From contig NC_090623.1 in the NCBI RefSeq assembly GCF_004359215.1, forward strand, positions 488,207 through 552,206: 64,000 nucleotides of DNA. Direction: 5' to 3'. The position numbers and the translations under genes are program-made. Under the pieces are notes generated by a model, which did not search any database, was not told where the DNA came from, and saw nothing but the letters and a program-made list of their open reading frames with translations. The stretch is from Bremia lactucae (Eukaryota > Oomycota > Peronosporomycetes > Peronosporales > Peronosporaceae). This document shows, one piece after another, positions 32,166 to 42,173 of the stretch; the stretch's first letter is position 1, and every line of letters begins with the position of its first letter.

Positions 32166-32605
32166 ACAGTGAGGTTATTGTGGTGCGCGCCTTAGCGATC
32201 TCACACAACGCACTTAGTACTTTGGTATACGAGTCGTCACGGGAGCCGTAATCTAATTTCTCGTGCGCACTTACCAAGAAGTAAGAAGTTTACTGACTGA
32301 TTTTTATTGAATCGCTTTAAAATAAATACCTTTTTATCAAAATTAAAATGTCGTCTCTGAACATAACACTAATATGTATTGTGAGCATTACTTTCTTTTT
32401 TTCTCGCATAACAAATGACGCTAGCCGCCATCCTCGCTAATCTGAATGCCCTCAGTGACATCACATACACAAGAATGGGTCACACTGTGAATCACATCCA
32501 AGTGGTAGGTCGGTCCAATTACATTACTTACGTAATCGACCATCCCCTTAATACACTAAGTGCACTTAACGGGGATTGCAATTAGTGCAATTTTAGCCAG
32601 TTACA
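32166..32605 (-). repeat. Family C LTR, inverted, diverged
   Basis: Reverse orientation; the sense 5' end is at 32605 (TGTAACTGGC) and the last about 100 bp are missing at the junction with the plus-strand copy. Much more diverged than its neighbour, so older. Confidence 0.75.
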
Positions 32606-32639
32606 AAAAGCCTGCAAAAGGACTTCGCAAAATTCGCGT

Positions 32640-32800
32640 AATTTTTTGTTTAATAGCAAGATGCTTTTCAACAAAGAAATTACGAGCGAAAGCCGACAAA
32701 ACCTGAAACATAAGGAATTTGTGATTTGCTTGCACTCATGATGGGTACAGAAAAGAACACTTAACACTTCGATTCGTCTTTTTGAAAGGCAAGCATGCAC
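32640..32800 (+). pseudogene. MULE N-terminal relic
   Basis: About 50 codons of plus-strand sequence (KADKT, then FACTHDGYRKEH) resemble the KADKY and LACAHGGRYR blocks of the MULE at 29.9-30.1 kb, with stops between. Too short for more. Confidence 0.4.
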
Positions 32801-32830
32801 TTCCGCAAAAGTTGGTAGAAGTAACCTTAG

Positions 32831-33263
32831 TGTAACGGGGTGTATCGTTACATAAAATTAACACTTAAAATGGTTGTTAATTAATATATTATCAAAGAGG
32901 ATTTGGAGACTATTACTTTACATGACAATATTCTGAAGGCTTATCCATTGGTAGATATAGACCATTATATCTACTTTCTCCGCGGTTTAGTCAGCGCTGG
33001 ACGCGCGCAACGAGGAAGACAGACTAGACTTTTAGTACATATTTTTGTATTATTATTTTAATTAAGTAAGTATAAATAGATAGACAAGAAGAACTTTATG
33101 TTATTAATACAGTTTTCATTTAACCCTCTTTAAGCAAGTGTTTCAAAGAGAAGCTTCCTCTGCACGTGCTAGTTTACGTGAAGTAACTTGAGGCACCACT
33201 CGCTTTGAGGAAGTGCGAAGTGGACTTGTACTAAAGCAGTACAAGTCGTAGTGCCTCGTTACA
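32831..33263 (+). repeat. Family A solo LTR (subtype A1)
   Basis: 433 bp, TGTAACGGGG to GCCTCGTTACA, without gag or pol on either side. Flanking pentamers CTTAG and ATTAG differ at one position, in keeping with an old 5-bp target duplication. Confidence 0.85.
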
Positions 33264-34199
33264 ATTAGTTTGACTTCCAAAGACTAACTAACATGCATGC
33301 GCCAGAGCGCACCTCCGACACTTATCGCTATTTCCAGCTTAACTTTTCCCTCGTGCTCGATTTGCTGCTCTTTTTATGACTTGCCAATCAAGTGCGGGCG
33401 CTCTTTACTTTCTCTTACCTGTTAAAAACAGCACATTTAACACCGCAAAACGAAAATGCGGTTTCTGATATGCTCAGGCAGGGGCAGTCACATACTCTCA
33501 TGCAGATAAGTGTTTGGCAATGGCGATTTTTAACGTTTTTAAGTGGTGACATTCCAAAGGCCAAAACGGCGATCATACGACGATTTTTTAAAGAAATAAC
33601 TATTGATTTCTGGGTGCTATACCGCAAATTATGTCATTTTATACCAACAACAACAGATGGCGCGTTTCTGCGTCATTGTCTGTTGAAAGATAAAAGCAAA
33701 TGTATTATAACTATTAGGATGCAGTGCCAACACCAATGCCTCACAAAATTTAGAATTAATTCTTTGAACGCATTTGTAGCCGAGATGTTTGCTTGACGCC
33801 AAAAACATACGTACCTCTATTTTTTACGTCAAACAGATATCTTGTGTATGTGATGCACGTGTGTAACGGGGTTGAAAGAATCAATTCTAGTATTTTAGTT
33901 ATCTTGTGTATGTGATGCACGTGTGTAACGGCTCCATGTGCGCAATTTTACTTAGCCTACTATTTCCATATGGAGTCTTATCACACCCACACCATGGTAG
34001 TAAGACAGCAACATGACCTCTCCAATAAGTAGGCTTATACCAGAATAGAGCTTCACACCAAGGTTTTATACGCGCCAGCTAACAACGCCTATACCTACTT
34101 GACTTGTTCTTTCTCTGAATTATCGAACTCCTGTTCTTATTAACTGAGGAAGCTCGCTTGGTCGAGTCATTAACGAATTTTCTCTCTTTCGACAAAGCC
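33264..34199. other. Intergenic, upstream of lectin gene
   Basis: No supported gene. A 134-codon frame at 33392-33796 opens with GTG and has no recognisable motif. Holds the direct repeat at 33839-33931 and, near 34165, TCATTAACGAATTTTCTC, loosely like the oomycete initiator/flanking promoter region. Confidence 0.45.
33839..33931. repeat. 62-bp-period direct repeat
   Basis: 31 identical bases at 33839-33869 and 33901-33931, including TGTGTATGTGATGCAC and TGTGTAACGG. The first motif is also in the family C LTR (31748) and the second resembles the LTR 5' end. Confidence 0.8.
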
Positions 34200-34727
34200 A
34201 TGGTCCAGCTCATATATCCAATTATTCTGACAGTAGCGTTGCTCATACGGAGCAGTGATCAGAGAGCCCCAACTCCTGGCACACTTTACGGAGACTTCGA
34301 GGGCGGCTCCACTAACTTTTGGATTGGAGAAGACGCTCCGAATAAAAAGACCATAAGTGGTATTAGGATCTACTCCGGTGAGCGCATCAATCAAGTAGGA
34401 TTGTTTTTCAACAAAAAGGCAACTCCAGAAATGTCGGGCGGAAAGGGCGGAAAAAGTACAGATTTGATATTAGAGGACGGTGAATTCATCAAAAGCGTAC
34501 AGGTTAGTCCAATTAAGCTGCCTTCGCAGGGTAGATTCCGCATCTCGTACATCAAATTCGTCACGAATAAAGGCAGGTTTCTCGAGGGTGGAAAAAAAAC
34601 GCAATCTGGAAGGATATTGGCCGGCGGTACGGATGGTCCACACCATGGACAAAAGTTGGTGGGGTTTGCTGGTAGAAGAGGTGCCGAAGTCGATGCATTC
34701 TATGCCATTTGGGGTAACGTCTATTAA
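34200..34727 (+). CDS. Secreted jacalin-like lectin
   Basis: 175-codon single-exon gene. ATG at 34200 is chosen over an in-frame TTG at 34158 because it gives a typical signal peptide: a short start, hydrophobic core LIYPIILTVALLI, then a polar stretch with a likely cut near residue 21. The mature part is one jacalin-like domain: ISGIRIYSGERINQVGLFF, GGKGGK, RISYIKFVTNKGR and the closing HGQKLVGFAGRRGAEVDAFY then IWG. Jacalin-type domains bind mannose- or galactose-type glycans with a beta-prism fold. A secreted oomycete lectin may act in adhesion or at the host surface (inference). It has no membrane anchor and no RXLR-type motif. Confidence 0.83.
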   Translation: MVQLIYPIILTVALLIRSSDQRAPTPGTLYGDFEGGSTNFWIGEDAPNKKTISGIRIYSGERINQVGLFFNKKATPEMSGGKGGKSTDLILEDGEFIKSVQVSPIKLPSQGRFRISYIKFVTNKGRFLEGGKKTQSGRILAGGTDGPHHGQKLVGFAGRRGAEVDAFYAIWGNVY

Positions 34728-35215
34728 GTGCGTATGTGTAGTCTTGCCCTCGCTGAAAGTCGCGTAGGTCTTTTTCACGGATACAAATTTCAATTGAGAT
34801 TTCGATCAAATAAATGTAGCTGTAACAAAATTCGTTGTTTGCGCAATCACTCTCTCAGTCGTATACTATTGTAAAGCTTGTAATTTCATTCAAAAGCATT
34901 GTTCTATGCCACAACACGGTGCGACGTTTGTCGTAACTAATTTAAGACATCTTTGTTGGCACCATCATTATCGAAGTTAACAGAATTTAATTAGTTGAAG
35001 AATCCTCGGGCTTAATATAAAGAGGCAAGTGTTTTTGAAAAGAGGCCAACGAATTTACAAAATCGTCGTTGTCGGAGTATATCACGTCTGCTGCACGTTA
35101 TCGTGCATTACACTTATCCCTCTGCTTAGTCCATTAATTTTCTTTTTTGCTTCCTTGGCCAATAATCTGTTCATTGCAACCAATTGTTATTTTCAATAAG
35201 CTTTATAAAATATAT
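34728..35215. other. Intergenic between convergent genes
   Basis: 3' ends of the lectin gene (+) and NUP188 (-) face each other. AT-rich, no open frame; probably both 3' UTRs. Confidence 0.5.
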
Positions 35216-38200
35216 TCATACCTTGCCAATGTGATTAAGGAGATCCTTGTCAAAGCCAACATTCTCGACACTACATAACCGAGCACATAGCTGGCTAAAC
35301 AAGGTCTTAAACTCCTTACAATCGCGATCAGCAAGCTCGTATTGCTCCAGATGAAGCATATAGGTCTTTAGAAACAGTAAAGCGCACGCATCCATCGCAT
35401 TTTCCATCACCTCTTTGCCTTTCTTTGGAGTTGTTGAAGTCATTTCGTTACCCATTAGCAACTCATCAAATATAAACTTCATCGCAAGTCCTAAATGACC
35501 AAGGCTTGGACTGCTGTCCATCGAGCGTGCCTCGCTGGGTGGGTCGAAACTTAGTAAAGGCACAAGCTGCTCTTCGTCCACATATCGAACACCATTAACC
35601 ACAAGAATGGCATCGCGGTCGGTTATAGACGCAGTCCATTTGACGAGCATCAGGCTCGATATTCGCACGATTTCGACAAGCTCAGCCTCCATCGCCCGGC
35701 GAAACTGAGTCACCTCTTGCTTGTCCTTTGCGTCTACAGCCTGCAACTGGTCATGCAATAAATCTTCGTGCACTAATGGAAACGACGACGGCGATCGCGG
35801 TGACTTTGGCAATTTGACACCAGCTTTGCCGGATCCCCTTGAATGCTGTTTCTGACTCTTTTCTTTACAGAGCCGGCTTTTTTCAAACGATAAAGTACTG
35901 AGTAATACGCAAGCACGACGGAGCAAGTGGCGACTCTGTTCCATAAGCACGACAAAGTTCTTTGGAAAAGCTTGACGCCAACTTCGTCGCGTCACAGCTG
36001 TTTTGCTTAGCCCATACAGAAATCGCAGATACGCTTGATGTTCAGCAACAATGGCACGTGTTAACCGAGAGCAGTTTCCTGGCTCAATCGCGGCTAGTAA
36101 TAACGGCTCGGCGTGCGACATAAAGACCCACACATATGCAACATCCAAACGGGTGGACATACATAACAAGCCACTAACAAAGTTGAGCACCAAACACCAC
36201 ATGCGGTGTGCCATTGATCGTTGAAGCTTATCTGTACCTGATTTGACATAGCCGCGCAATTTGCTGTTTGTTGCTTCCCGTTTCATTTGATCCTGAAGCA
36301 CCGGAAGCAATTCTATTGCGAGGATAGTCAACAATCCCGTCGACGGACGCGACTTAATATTATGTAGCATCACGTGCCGACATAATTCGCCATTTGCTGG
36401 ATCCCATACCACTGCAGTAAGACCCTGCAAGACATGATATACCGCTTCATGTCGAGCAATGTCTTCCTTTTCGAAAGAACCAAGACGTAACTGCTGCACC
36501 AGCAAGTGAAAGAATGTATCAAGACCTTCCAATTCGTGCTCTAGTTTCTTAAATAACGGCGAAGTAACAATTCCCATGCTCAGCGGGGATTTGTGAGAAT
36601 CAGCGAAGCCACAGCTACTGAGAATTTCTTGAAACAAGCAGCAACTCAACTGATACAAAGACTGAACGGATTGCTCGAAATGTTTGCGCTCGTGATATAA
36701 ATCGATTACAGCCTTACAGTGTCCTATAAGCTTTGCCTGGAGCAGCGGTTTAAATGGCGATACATTGTCGTCAAATCCAGTTGTCTGAGTCGAAAGTTTT
36801 CTCCAGTGACGTACAAGCAGCAATGTCACAATAAAAAGTGACGCATGCATGTCAGTTGCCACGATATCCACTTTCGAAGCAAAATTCGTAATAATGCGAC
36901 AAAGAAGCGGAACTACGGTCAGCTTGTCTGATAGTGTCGAATTCCCACTGCTGATCTGAAGGTCACGCGTTTCTTGCTTGATCGAGGCGTGCACTAAGCA
37001 CATCATCTTTTCAATAACCGCTAGAACATCAAGTGTCGTGTTCGCATCTAGCTGGAGATCCGAGTCCGTACTTGACATTTCAGAATGTTGTCGCGTCTGA
37101 AACGACTTCATTTCAATCGTCGTGGCGATACAGAGTTGATGATGCAACATGGAAATCAAGAGCTGCGTTAGGTCTCGAAAATAGATAAGCATAAAATAGT
37201 CGAGAGTTTTGTCTTGGGTATCAAATCGCTTGACCCGAATTTCGATGACATTTACAAGCATTTGAATCATTCCAAAAATCGTGCGGTCATCAATAAAGCG
37301 CGAGTCTGACAATAAATCAACGGAGTTAAGTGCTATCGATGTGGACATTCCGTTCGAAACATTGTTCATGATGCGAGGTGACGAGTATATTAATTCAGGT
37401 CGCTTAAGCTGTACGGGTGCTGAAGTGTTTTCCGTATCACCGGTAACACCATTTCGCAAACAGCATAGTTCCATAAACGCTTTCCATTTGGCCAAAGAAT
37501 AGAGCTGCGCGTGCAGATACGCGGCTTGCGAATTACTCCACTGAACAAGCTTGAATGCACGAATATCTACAGAGCGAGTCTGTTGCTTAAAGGTTCCATT
37601 TTTACTGAGTTGCCATTTTAGGGTATTCGCATCACAAATGATTCCTTCATAGTACATTGAAGTCCTTTCAACTGGTAGGTCATCAAGTAAATCCCTCGCA
37701 GGTCTTTTACCAATACAAGCACGTCGAATAGACGTCGCATGCTGCTTTAATTGAGTCGGCGAATAGTCTAATCGAGTAAATGTTCGCAACCAGTAAGAGT
37801 ACAGTCCCTCTTTCTCAAACGACTTCAGTACATTCACTAATGGGTGGTCGCTCTGCCTTTTAGCTCGATTATGCCACTCACAAGACACCAAGTGGAGAAT
37901 CAGACCACGAGCCAAATATCCGTAAGCACTCGACCGTCCAACGTATGAAATCGATCGATTCTCAACATCGCCTTTGCTTTGAGCAGTAGCTGCAGCGAGT
38001 TCCAAATCCAGCGTGCCACGCTCTTCCATCGAATCCAACGGCATATGGACCTTGAGCGCTTGAGTGACATTAGGCCAGAATGCATCACTTTTACGTAACG
38101 CATTCATGATTTGAAAGTGCAAGCCACTTCTTCTATTATTCGCGCCTTCCCATACATGCACGAGGAATGTCAGTAGTGCACAAAAGAAATCAGAAGAACG

Positions 38201-41200
38201 CTCCAATTGTTTCTCTGAAGTCTCTACGAAGCCTTCTAACATTGCTGCAATAGGCAACAAGTTTTCCTCAAACTTTTCCTTTTCCAGCTCGTTGTGTCCA
38301 CTTTTGCTACCAAAAAGAAGCAGCGCCAAAAAGCTCGGCTGATGTCTTAAGCACAACGTCAGCATGTCCATCATATTTGTCCGTACTGTAGATTGCTGTG
38401 GCGACGAATCTCGTAGTTGGTGAGCAAATATACTACGTAAACGAGTAATATCCTCGTCTCCATGAACAAGTGAGTGCATTAAACTGACGTCGTCGCTTGC
38501 TCGAGCCGAGCGACTATCCAAGACTACAGCAGCTCGCTGTAGTATCTGCAAAGACCAGTACGCAAGTCCCGGTGACTCGTCTGCATCATATTCAAGGTAC
38601 AATCCGCACAGCGTGACAAGAGTCAGCGAGTTTCGTTTCGTTGGCCCATCAATTGGCGTAAGTAAAATCATACGAGCAGCTTCAACATCCTTGCGAAAAT
38701 CTTCATTAGCAAGAAGTACCTTAACAATTTGTAAACAAGTCGTTACAAGTGACTCGAGCTGAGCCCTATCGACTTCGACGCCATCAATCACGCTCTCGTG
38801 CATTAACGAGCTGTAATTTTCAGCCTTGGACAAGGCATCGTTTCTACTACGTGACAGCATAGCAGAATTCCAATGAGTTGCTTGCATTAATGGTAAGGCA
38901 ACAGAGCATGAATGTAGCAAATTATTGAGCAACAACATGTCCGTAGCCAGCGTCTCGCGCAACGCTGCTTCAAATGCTGGGATTATTTCATTTTGCTCGG
39001 ATAGGCATTTGCGGGGAGATACTAGGACGTACAGAAGTCGATAGCATCGTTCCAAAATCTCACAGCGTTCCCTACCAGATGCAAACTTCCAGCTTTCTTG
39101 GGTCAAAAGAACTTGAATAGCAAAGTCTGCTGCACTAACAAACCAGAGCCGTTCCATCGCAACAAACGCAGGTGACTGCACGTTATCAAAAGGTGCGTCT
39201 GCAAGAGCTTGCGCCTCATTGGCAAGGAACCATCGTACGACGCTCATTATAATTTCTTGCGTCGCAAGCACAACCGAGTAGACTCCGTATAACCGTTCAT
39301 TTACTTCAAATATCTTTTTAGCGCTTTGTATAATCACTTCAACGCTCTCATCTCGCTCAATCTGACGCAAAGATGTCACCAAAACAGAAACTCCAAATGA
39401 AGTCGCTAATAAAGTTTGAAGAGTCAGCAAACTAGCATTCACGAAAGAAAGATATGTCTTGTTCTCGCCATCGTCCGAAGTGCCTAAAGTAGTACGAAGA
39501 AAGCTACCAAGCACCTGTAAAACGAGACGAAGCAATTGAGTGCTTCCATCGCGAGCCAACGCGTCTGTCGAGCTCATATCGCTATTATTACACTGTTGGG
39601 TCTGCCCGCAGAGCGCCAAAATTCTCTCACGTACTTGACGGTCCCAAATGCCCCACGACACTAGATTTTCACTAGACGCTGATAAAAGCGTTGGCAGCGC
39701 CACGTGCTGCCTCATGAGCTCGGGAAGGTATTTCTCAGGGAACGGAAGTTGCCATTCTTTCCACCATTGACGCAATCTCGCCTCGCCCCACTGTCGCTGC
39801 ATCTCTTCAAGCATCACTTGACCACCATCTTGCTGGTGACCGATCTGGGTAATAAAATGAAAGAATGCCGTTACCACGCCAACATCATCCGTGTGATAGC
39901 GACAAATGTCGCCCAAGGACATGGATTGAAGTCCTTTCATTAAGCGATTCGCCCGTATGATAAGAAGATCCCACAACGAAAACATTTTCTGATGTTCCTC
40001 GTCGATTATTTTCCATTCCACCTGTTCCTCTTCACCATTCGGCATAATTACTCCAAATGTTCCGACAGGGACTACCACTTGACCGCCTGCTTCATTATAA
40101 GCAAACGAATGCACGCACTCGACGCGTCCCGAATTGCCTGCTATATTTCTAAAGTACTCTGCAGGTGGCACTGGACGACATAAGCGATGCATGATTTCCA
40201 GCCCTTCCATTCCATTTAAGCACGGACTCTTGAAATGTTTGAGTACTTGGCGCAAGACAGCAGAAGACGATACGTCTTGATACTGACAGCAGAGCGCTGC
40301 CCCCATTTCCATATTCGACAGCAAACTTTCAGGTAACAAAGCCCGAGTTTTTGTCCACAAGTCTTTTAGCGCGCTTCCGTCTTCAGAAATTGCAATATTC
40401 ATCATTTCATCATCTTGAACGTCTATTCCAAGAACTTTTTTAGCCACTCGCGCGTTCAATAAAACAGGTAGTACAAACTGGACCATTGCGTGAATCTGTG
40501 AAGCTTGGGTTAATTGTTCCATAAACCCCAACGTCGACAGCATATCATTCAGAAAATTTGCCATGACATGCTGAAAACGGCGAATTCTGTCGTAGCAGGT
40601 CGGATAGTGTGCAAAATTCGTCTTGTGCCGTCTAGAACCCGTCGCTGTAGCCACTGTAGGCATCTCCCACACTTTCTTCACATGAAGACTCAGTGGATGC
40701 AACAAGGCTGCGCTACTATCCTCTGCGTTTTCAAAATGAGACACGAGCGAGTGAAGCAAAGCATTCAAACACTGGAAGCTTTGTCGTCGTTCAGCTGCCG
40801 AAAGCGTCTGTTGCAGCAGCTGTTGCAGCTCGTTTCGTTGCTCGATATTTGATGCGCTCGACTCTATTTGATTGTAGTATCGACCCAGTAGCGCCGTCCA
40901 CGCTAGCAACAGCACTCCTGGCACAGGAGAAATCACATCGTTTAACTCAGAATCTTGACCCCACTCGGCCAGAAAGAAATCTGTCGTTTCAAGTCGCAGC
41001 GTATTAAACTCTTGTCCTGCTTCACTCGTTTGCAGCAATTGAAGCGCTAATACTAATCCCACGTACGTCAATCGTCTCGCTTTCTCTTGAACCTCAAGAA
41101 CAACGTTTCTGCTGGTAGAAAACACCATATCCAGCACACTATCGTCCCAATTGTGAATAGTCTTGACCATTTCTAATGCCCTGGCTATCGTTGTCTTCTC

Positions 41201-41896
41201 GCTTGACTCGACTAGAGTCAAGAGCAAGAGTTCTCGCGACAGCGCCTCTTCCTCTAAAAATTGCACTCCCCAAGCCTGAAGTGCCTGGCGCTCTGCAGCT
41301 CCTACCCCTCCAAACCTCGGTGGACGTACGAATTGTCGACCATAGACTTCATCCAACAGCGTCTCCCGCAGTCCTTCCTTAAGAAGCTCGTTGACAATCT
41401 CCTTAGCCGCCTGGGCGTGTAAATGCTGCGGTTTTTGAGCAATGCGAAAAAGCTCTAAACGGACCGCAAAAAAAGCTCGTCTTTCCAAGAAATAGTGGCA
41501 CTTGAGAGCTTCGATATCCTGCGGCATTCGAAGCTTCCGCTGGTCTTGAAGAGATTCCAAGGCTTTTCGTAGCCCCTGCTGGTCACCCGACATTGGCAAC
41601 TGCACACTCGAGAGCAGAAATTGCCACAATTCTTCGTCATTCAAAGTACTTGAGCTTTTCCCGCTGATCTGACCGCGTTCATTACCTGATATTATGGTCA
41701 ACGCCGACGGGTTGGGCGTTGCTCGCGGCGTTGCGCCATCGACGCCACCCACGCGCCCGCCCAATGGCACGACACCATATATGGACCGAATCGCACTCAG
41801 TACTTCGATCGGTGAAAGGCCTTCATGGCGACTGCGCCGTAGCCACGATAGCACTTGCGTGGGAGTGCGCAATGCCTCGATTCGTGTCCGCGCCAT
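35216..41896 (-). CDS. NUP188: Nuclear pore scaffold protein NUP188-like
   Basis: A single uninterrupted 2226-codon frame, ATG at 41896 and TGA at 35216. The protein is almost wholly alpha-helical in appearance, with no signal peptide or membrane segment. An SH3-like beta insert at about residues 600-640 (GGQVVVPVGTFGVIMPNG, then EQVEWKI) within a helical solenoid is characteristic of Nup188, the large inner-ring nucleoporin that pairs with Nup93. Length is somewhat above the usual 1700-1800 residues. The related NUP205/Nup192 family is the main alternative and lacks this insert. The far C-terminus has a basic low-complexity stretch (KSPRSPSSF region, near residue 2040). It shares a promoter region with ATG4. 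Confidence 0.75.
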   Translation of the reverse strand: MARTRIEALRTPTQVLSWLRRSRHEGLSPIEVLSAIRSIYGVVPLGGRVGGVDGATPRATPNPSALTIISGNERGQISGKSSSTLNDEELWQFLLSSVQLPMSGDQQGLRKALESLQDQRKLRMPQDIEALKCHYFLERRAFFAVRLELFRIAQKPQHLHAQAAKEIVNELLKEGLRETLLDEVYGRQFVRPPRFGGVGAAERQALQAWGVQFLEEEALSRELLLLTLVESSEKTTIARALEMVKTIHNWDDSVLDMVFSTSRNVVLEVQEKARRLTYVGLVLALQLLQTSEAGQEFNTLRLETTDFFLAEWGQDSELNDVISPVPGVLLLAWTALLGRYYNQIESSASNIEQRNELQQLLQQTLSAAERRQSFQCLNALLHSLVSHFENAEDSSAALLHPLSLHVKKVWEMPTVATATGSRRHKTNFAHYPTCYDRIRRFQHVMANFLNDMLSTLGFMEQLTQASQIHAMVQFVLPVLLNARVAKKVLGIDVQDDEMMNIAISEDGSALKDLWTKTRALLPESLLSNMEMGAALCCQYQDVSSSAVLRQVLKHFKSPCLNGMEGLEIMHRLCRPVPPAEYFRNIAGNSGRVECVHSFAYNEAGGQVVVPVGTFGVIMPNGEEEQVEWKIIDEEHQKMFSLWDLLIIRANRLMKGLQSMSLGDICRYHTDDVGVVTAFFHFITQIGHQQDGGQVMLEEMQRQWGEARLRQWWKEWQLPFPEKYLPELMRQHVALPTLLSASSENLVSWGIWDRQVRERILALCGQTQQCNNSDMSSTDALARDGSTQLLRLVLQVLGSFLRTTLGTSDDGENKTYLSFVNASLLTLQTLLATSFGVSVLVTSLRQIERDESVEVIIQSAKKIFEVNERLYGVYSVVLATQEIIMSVVRWFLANEAQALADAPFDNVQSPAFVAMERLWFVSAADFAIQVLLTQESWKFASGRERCEILERCYRLLYVLVSPRKCLSEQNEIIPAFEAALRETLATDMLLLNNLLHSCSVALPLMQATHWNSAMLSRSRNDALSKAENYSSLMHESVIDGVEVDRAQLESLVTTCLQIVKVLLANEDFRKDVEAARMILLTPIDGPTKRNSLTLVTLCGLYLEYDADESPGLAYWSLQILQRAAVVLDSRSARASDDVSLMHSLVHGDEDITRLRSIFAHQLRDSSPQQSTVRTNMMDMLTLCLRHQPSFLALLLFGSKSGHNELEKEKFEENLLPIAAMLEGFVETSEKQLERSSDFFCALLTFLVHVWEGANNRRSGLHFQIMNALRKSDAFWPNVTQALKVHMPLDSMEERGTLDLELAAATAQSKGDVENRSISYVGRSSAYGYLARGLILHLVSCEWHNRAKRQSDHPLVNVLKSFEKEGLYSYWLRTFTRLDYSPTQLKQHATSIRRACIGKRPARDLLDDLPVERTSMYYEGIICDANTLKWQLSKNGTFKQQTRSVDIRAFKLVQWSNSQAAYLHAQLYSLAKWKAFMELCCLRNGVTGDTENTSAPVQLKRPELIYSSPRIMNNVSNGMSTSIALNSVDLLSDSRFIDDRTIFGMIQMLVNVIEIRVKRFDTQDKTLDYFMLIYFRDLTQLLISMLHHQLCIATTIEMKSFQTRQHSEMSSTDSDLQLDANTTLDVLAVIEKMMCLVHASIKQETRDLQISSGNSTLSDKLTVVPLLCRIITNFASKVDIVATDMHASLFIVTLLLVRHWRKLSTQTTGFDDNVSPFKPLLQAKLIGHCKAVIDLYHERKHFEQSVQSLYQLSCCLFQEILSSCGFADSHKSPLSMGIVTSPLFKKLEHELEGLDTFFHLLVQQLRLGSFEKEDIARHEAVYHVLQGLTAVVWDPANGELCRHVMLHNIKSRPSTGLLTILAIELLPVLQDQMKREATNSKLRGYVKSGTDKLQRSMAHRMWCLVLNFVSGLLCMSTRLDVAYVWVFMSHAEPLLLAAIEPGNCSRLTRAIVAEHQAYLRFLYGLSKTAVTRRSWRQAFPKNFVVLMEQSRHLLRRACVLLSTLSFEKSRLCKEKSQKQHSRGSGKAGVKLPKSPRSPSSFPLVHEDLLHDQLQAVDAKDKQEVTQFRRAMEAELVEIVRISSLMLVKWTASITDRDAILVVNGVRYVDEEQLVPLLSFDPPSEARSMDSSPSLGHLGLAMKFIFDELLMGNEMTSTTPKKGKEVMENAMDACALLFLKTYMLHLEQYELADRDCKEFKTLFSQLCARLCSVENVGFDKDLLNHIGKV

Positions 41897-42173
41897 GCGT
41901 TGCGTAGTGTGGTCAACACCGGTTAGCCTATGTGGACCACATGTGCTACCCCCGTGTTTCTTTGCTTAGACAGAAGGTATTCTCTGCCTTATTCCTCGAT
42001 ATATTGAACCTTTGTACCCCCCGCGTGTAACTTTCGCCGCGTCGACGCGCCCGCCTACTTCGTACAGCGCATAATCTACTGTCACAGCTGTGACGTCGAC
42101 GCTTGAATTCAGTGCGCCGTGGAACGTACTCGGCCGAACCGCGTGGGATCTGGGCGGAAGGCTGCTCGGCCGT
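41897..42173. promoter_or_regulatory. Divergent promoter NUP188/ATG4
   Basis: 277 bases between the start codons of two genes that point away from each other. Contains a perfect 14-bp palindrome GTCACAGCTGTGAC at 42081-42094, overlapping TGACGTCGAC. No TATA box is evident. Shared regulation is an inference from layout. Confidence 0.5.

Noticed and set aside
32008..32277. 89-codon minus-strand frame
   Set aside because: Spans the junction of two inverted LTRs; chance frame.
33392..33796. 134-codon plus-strand frame
   Set aside because: Starts with GTG, no motif, and no second copy to support it.
40514..41007. Plus-strand frames of about 110 codons within NUP188
   Set aside because: Antisense shadows of a long conserved gene.
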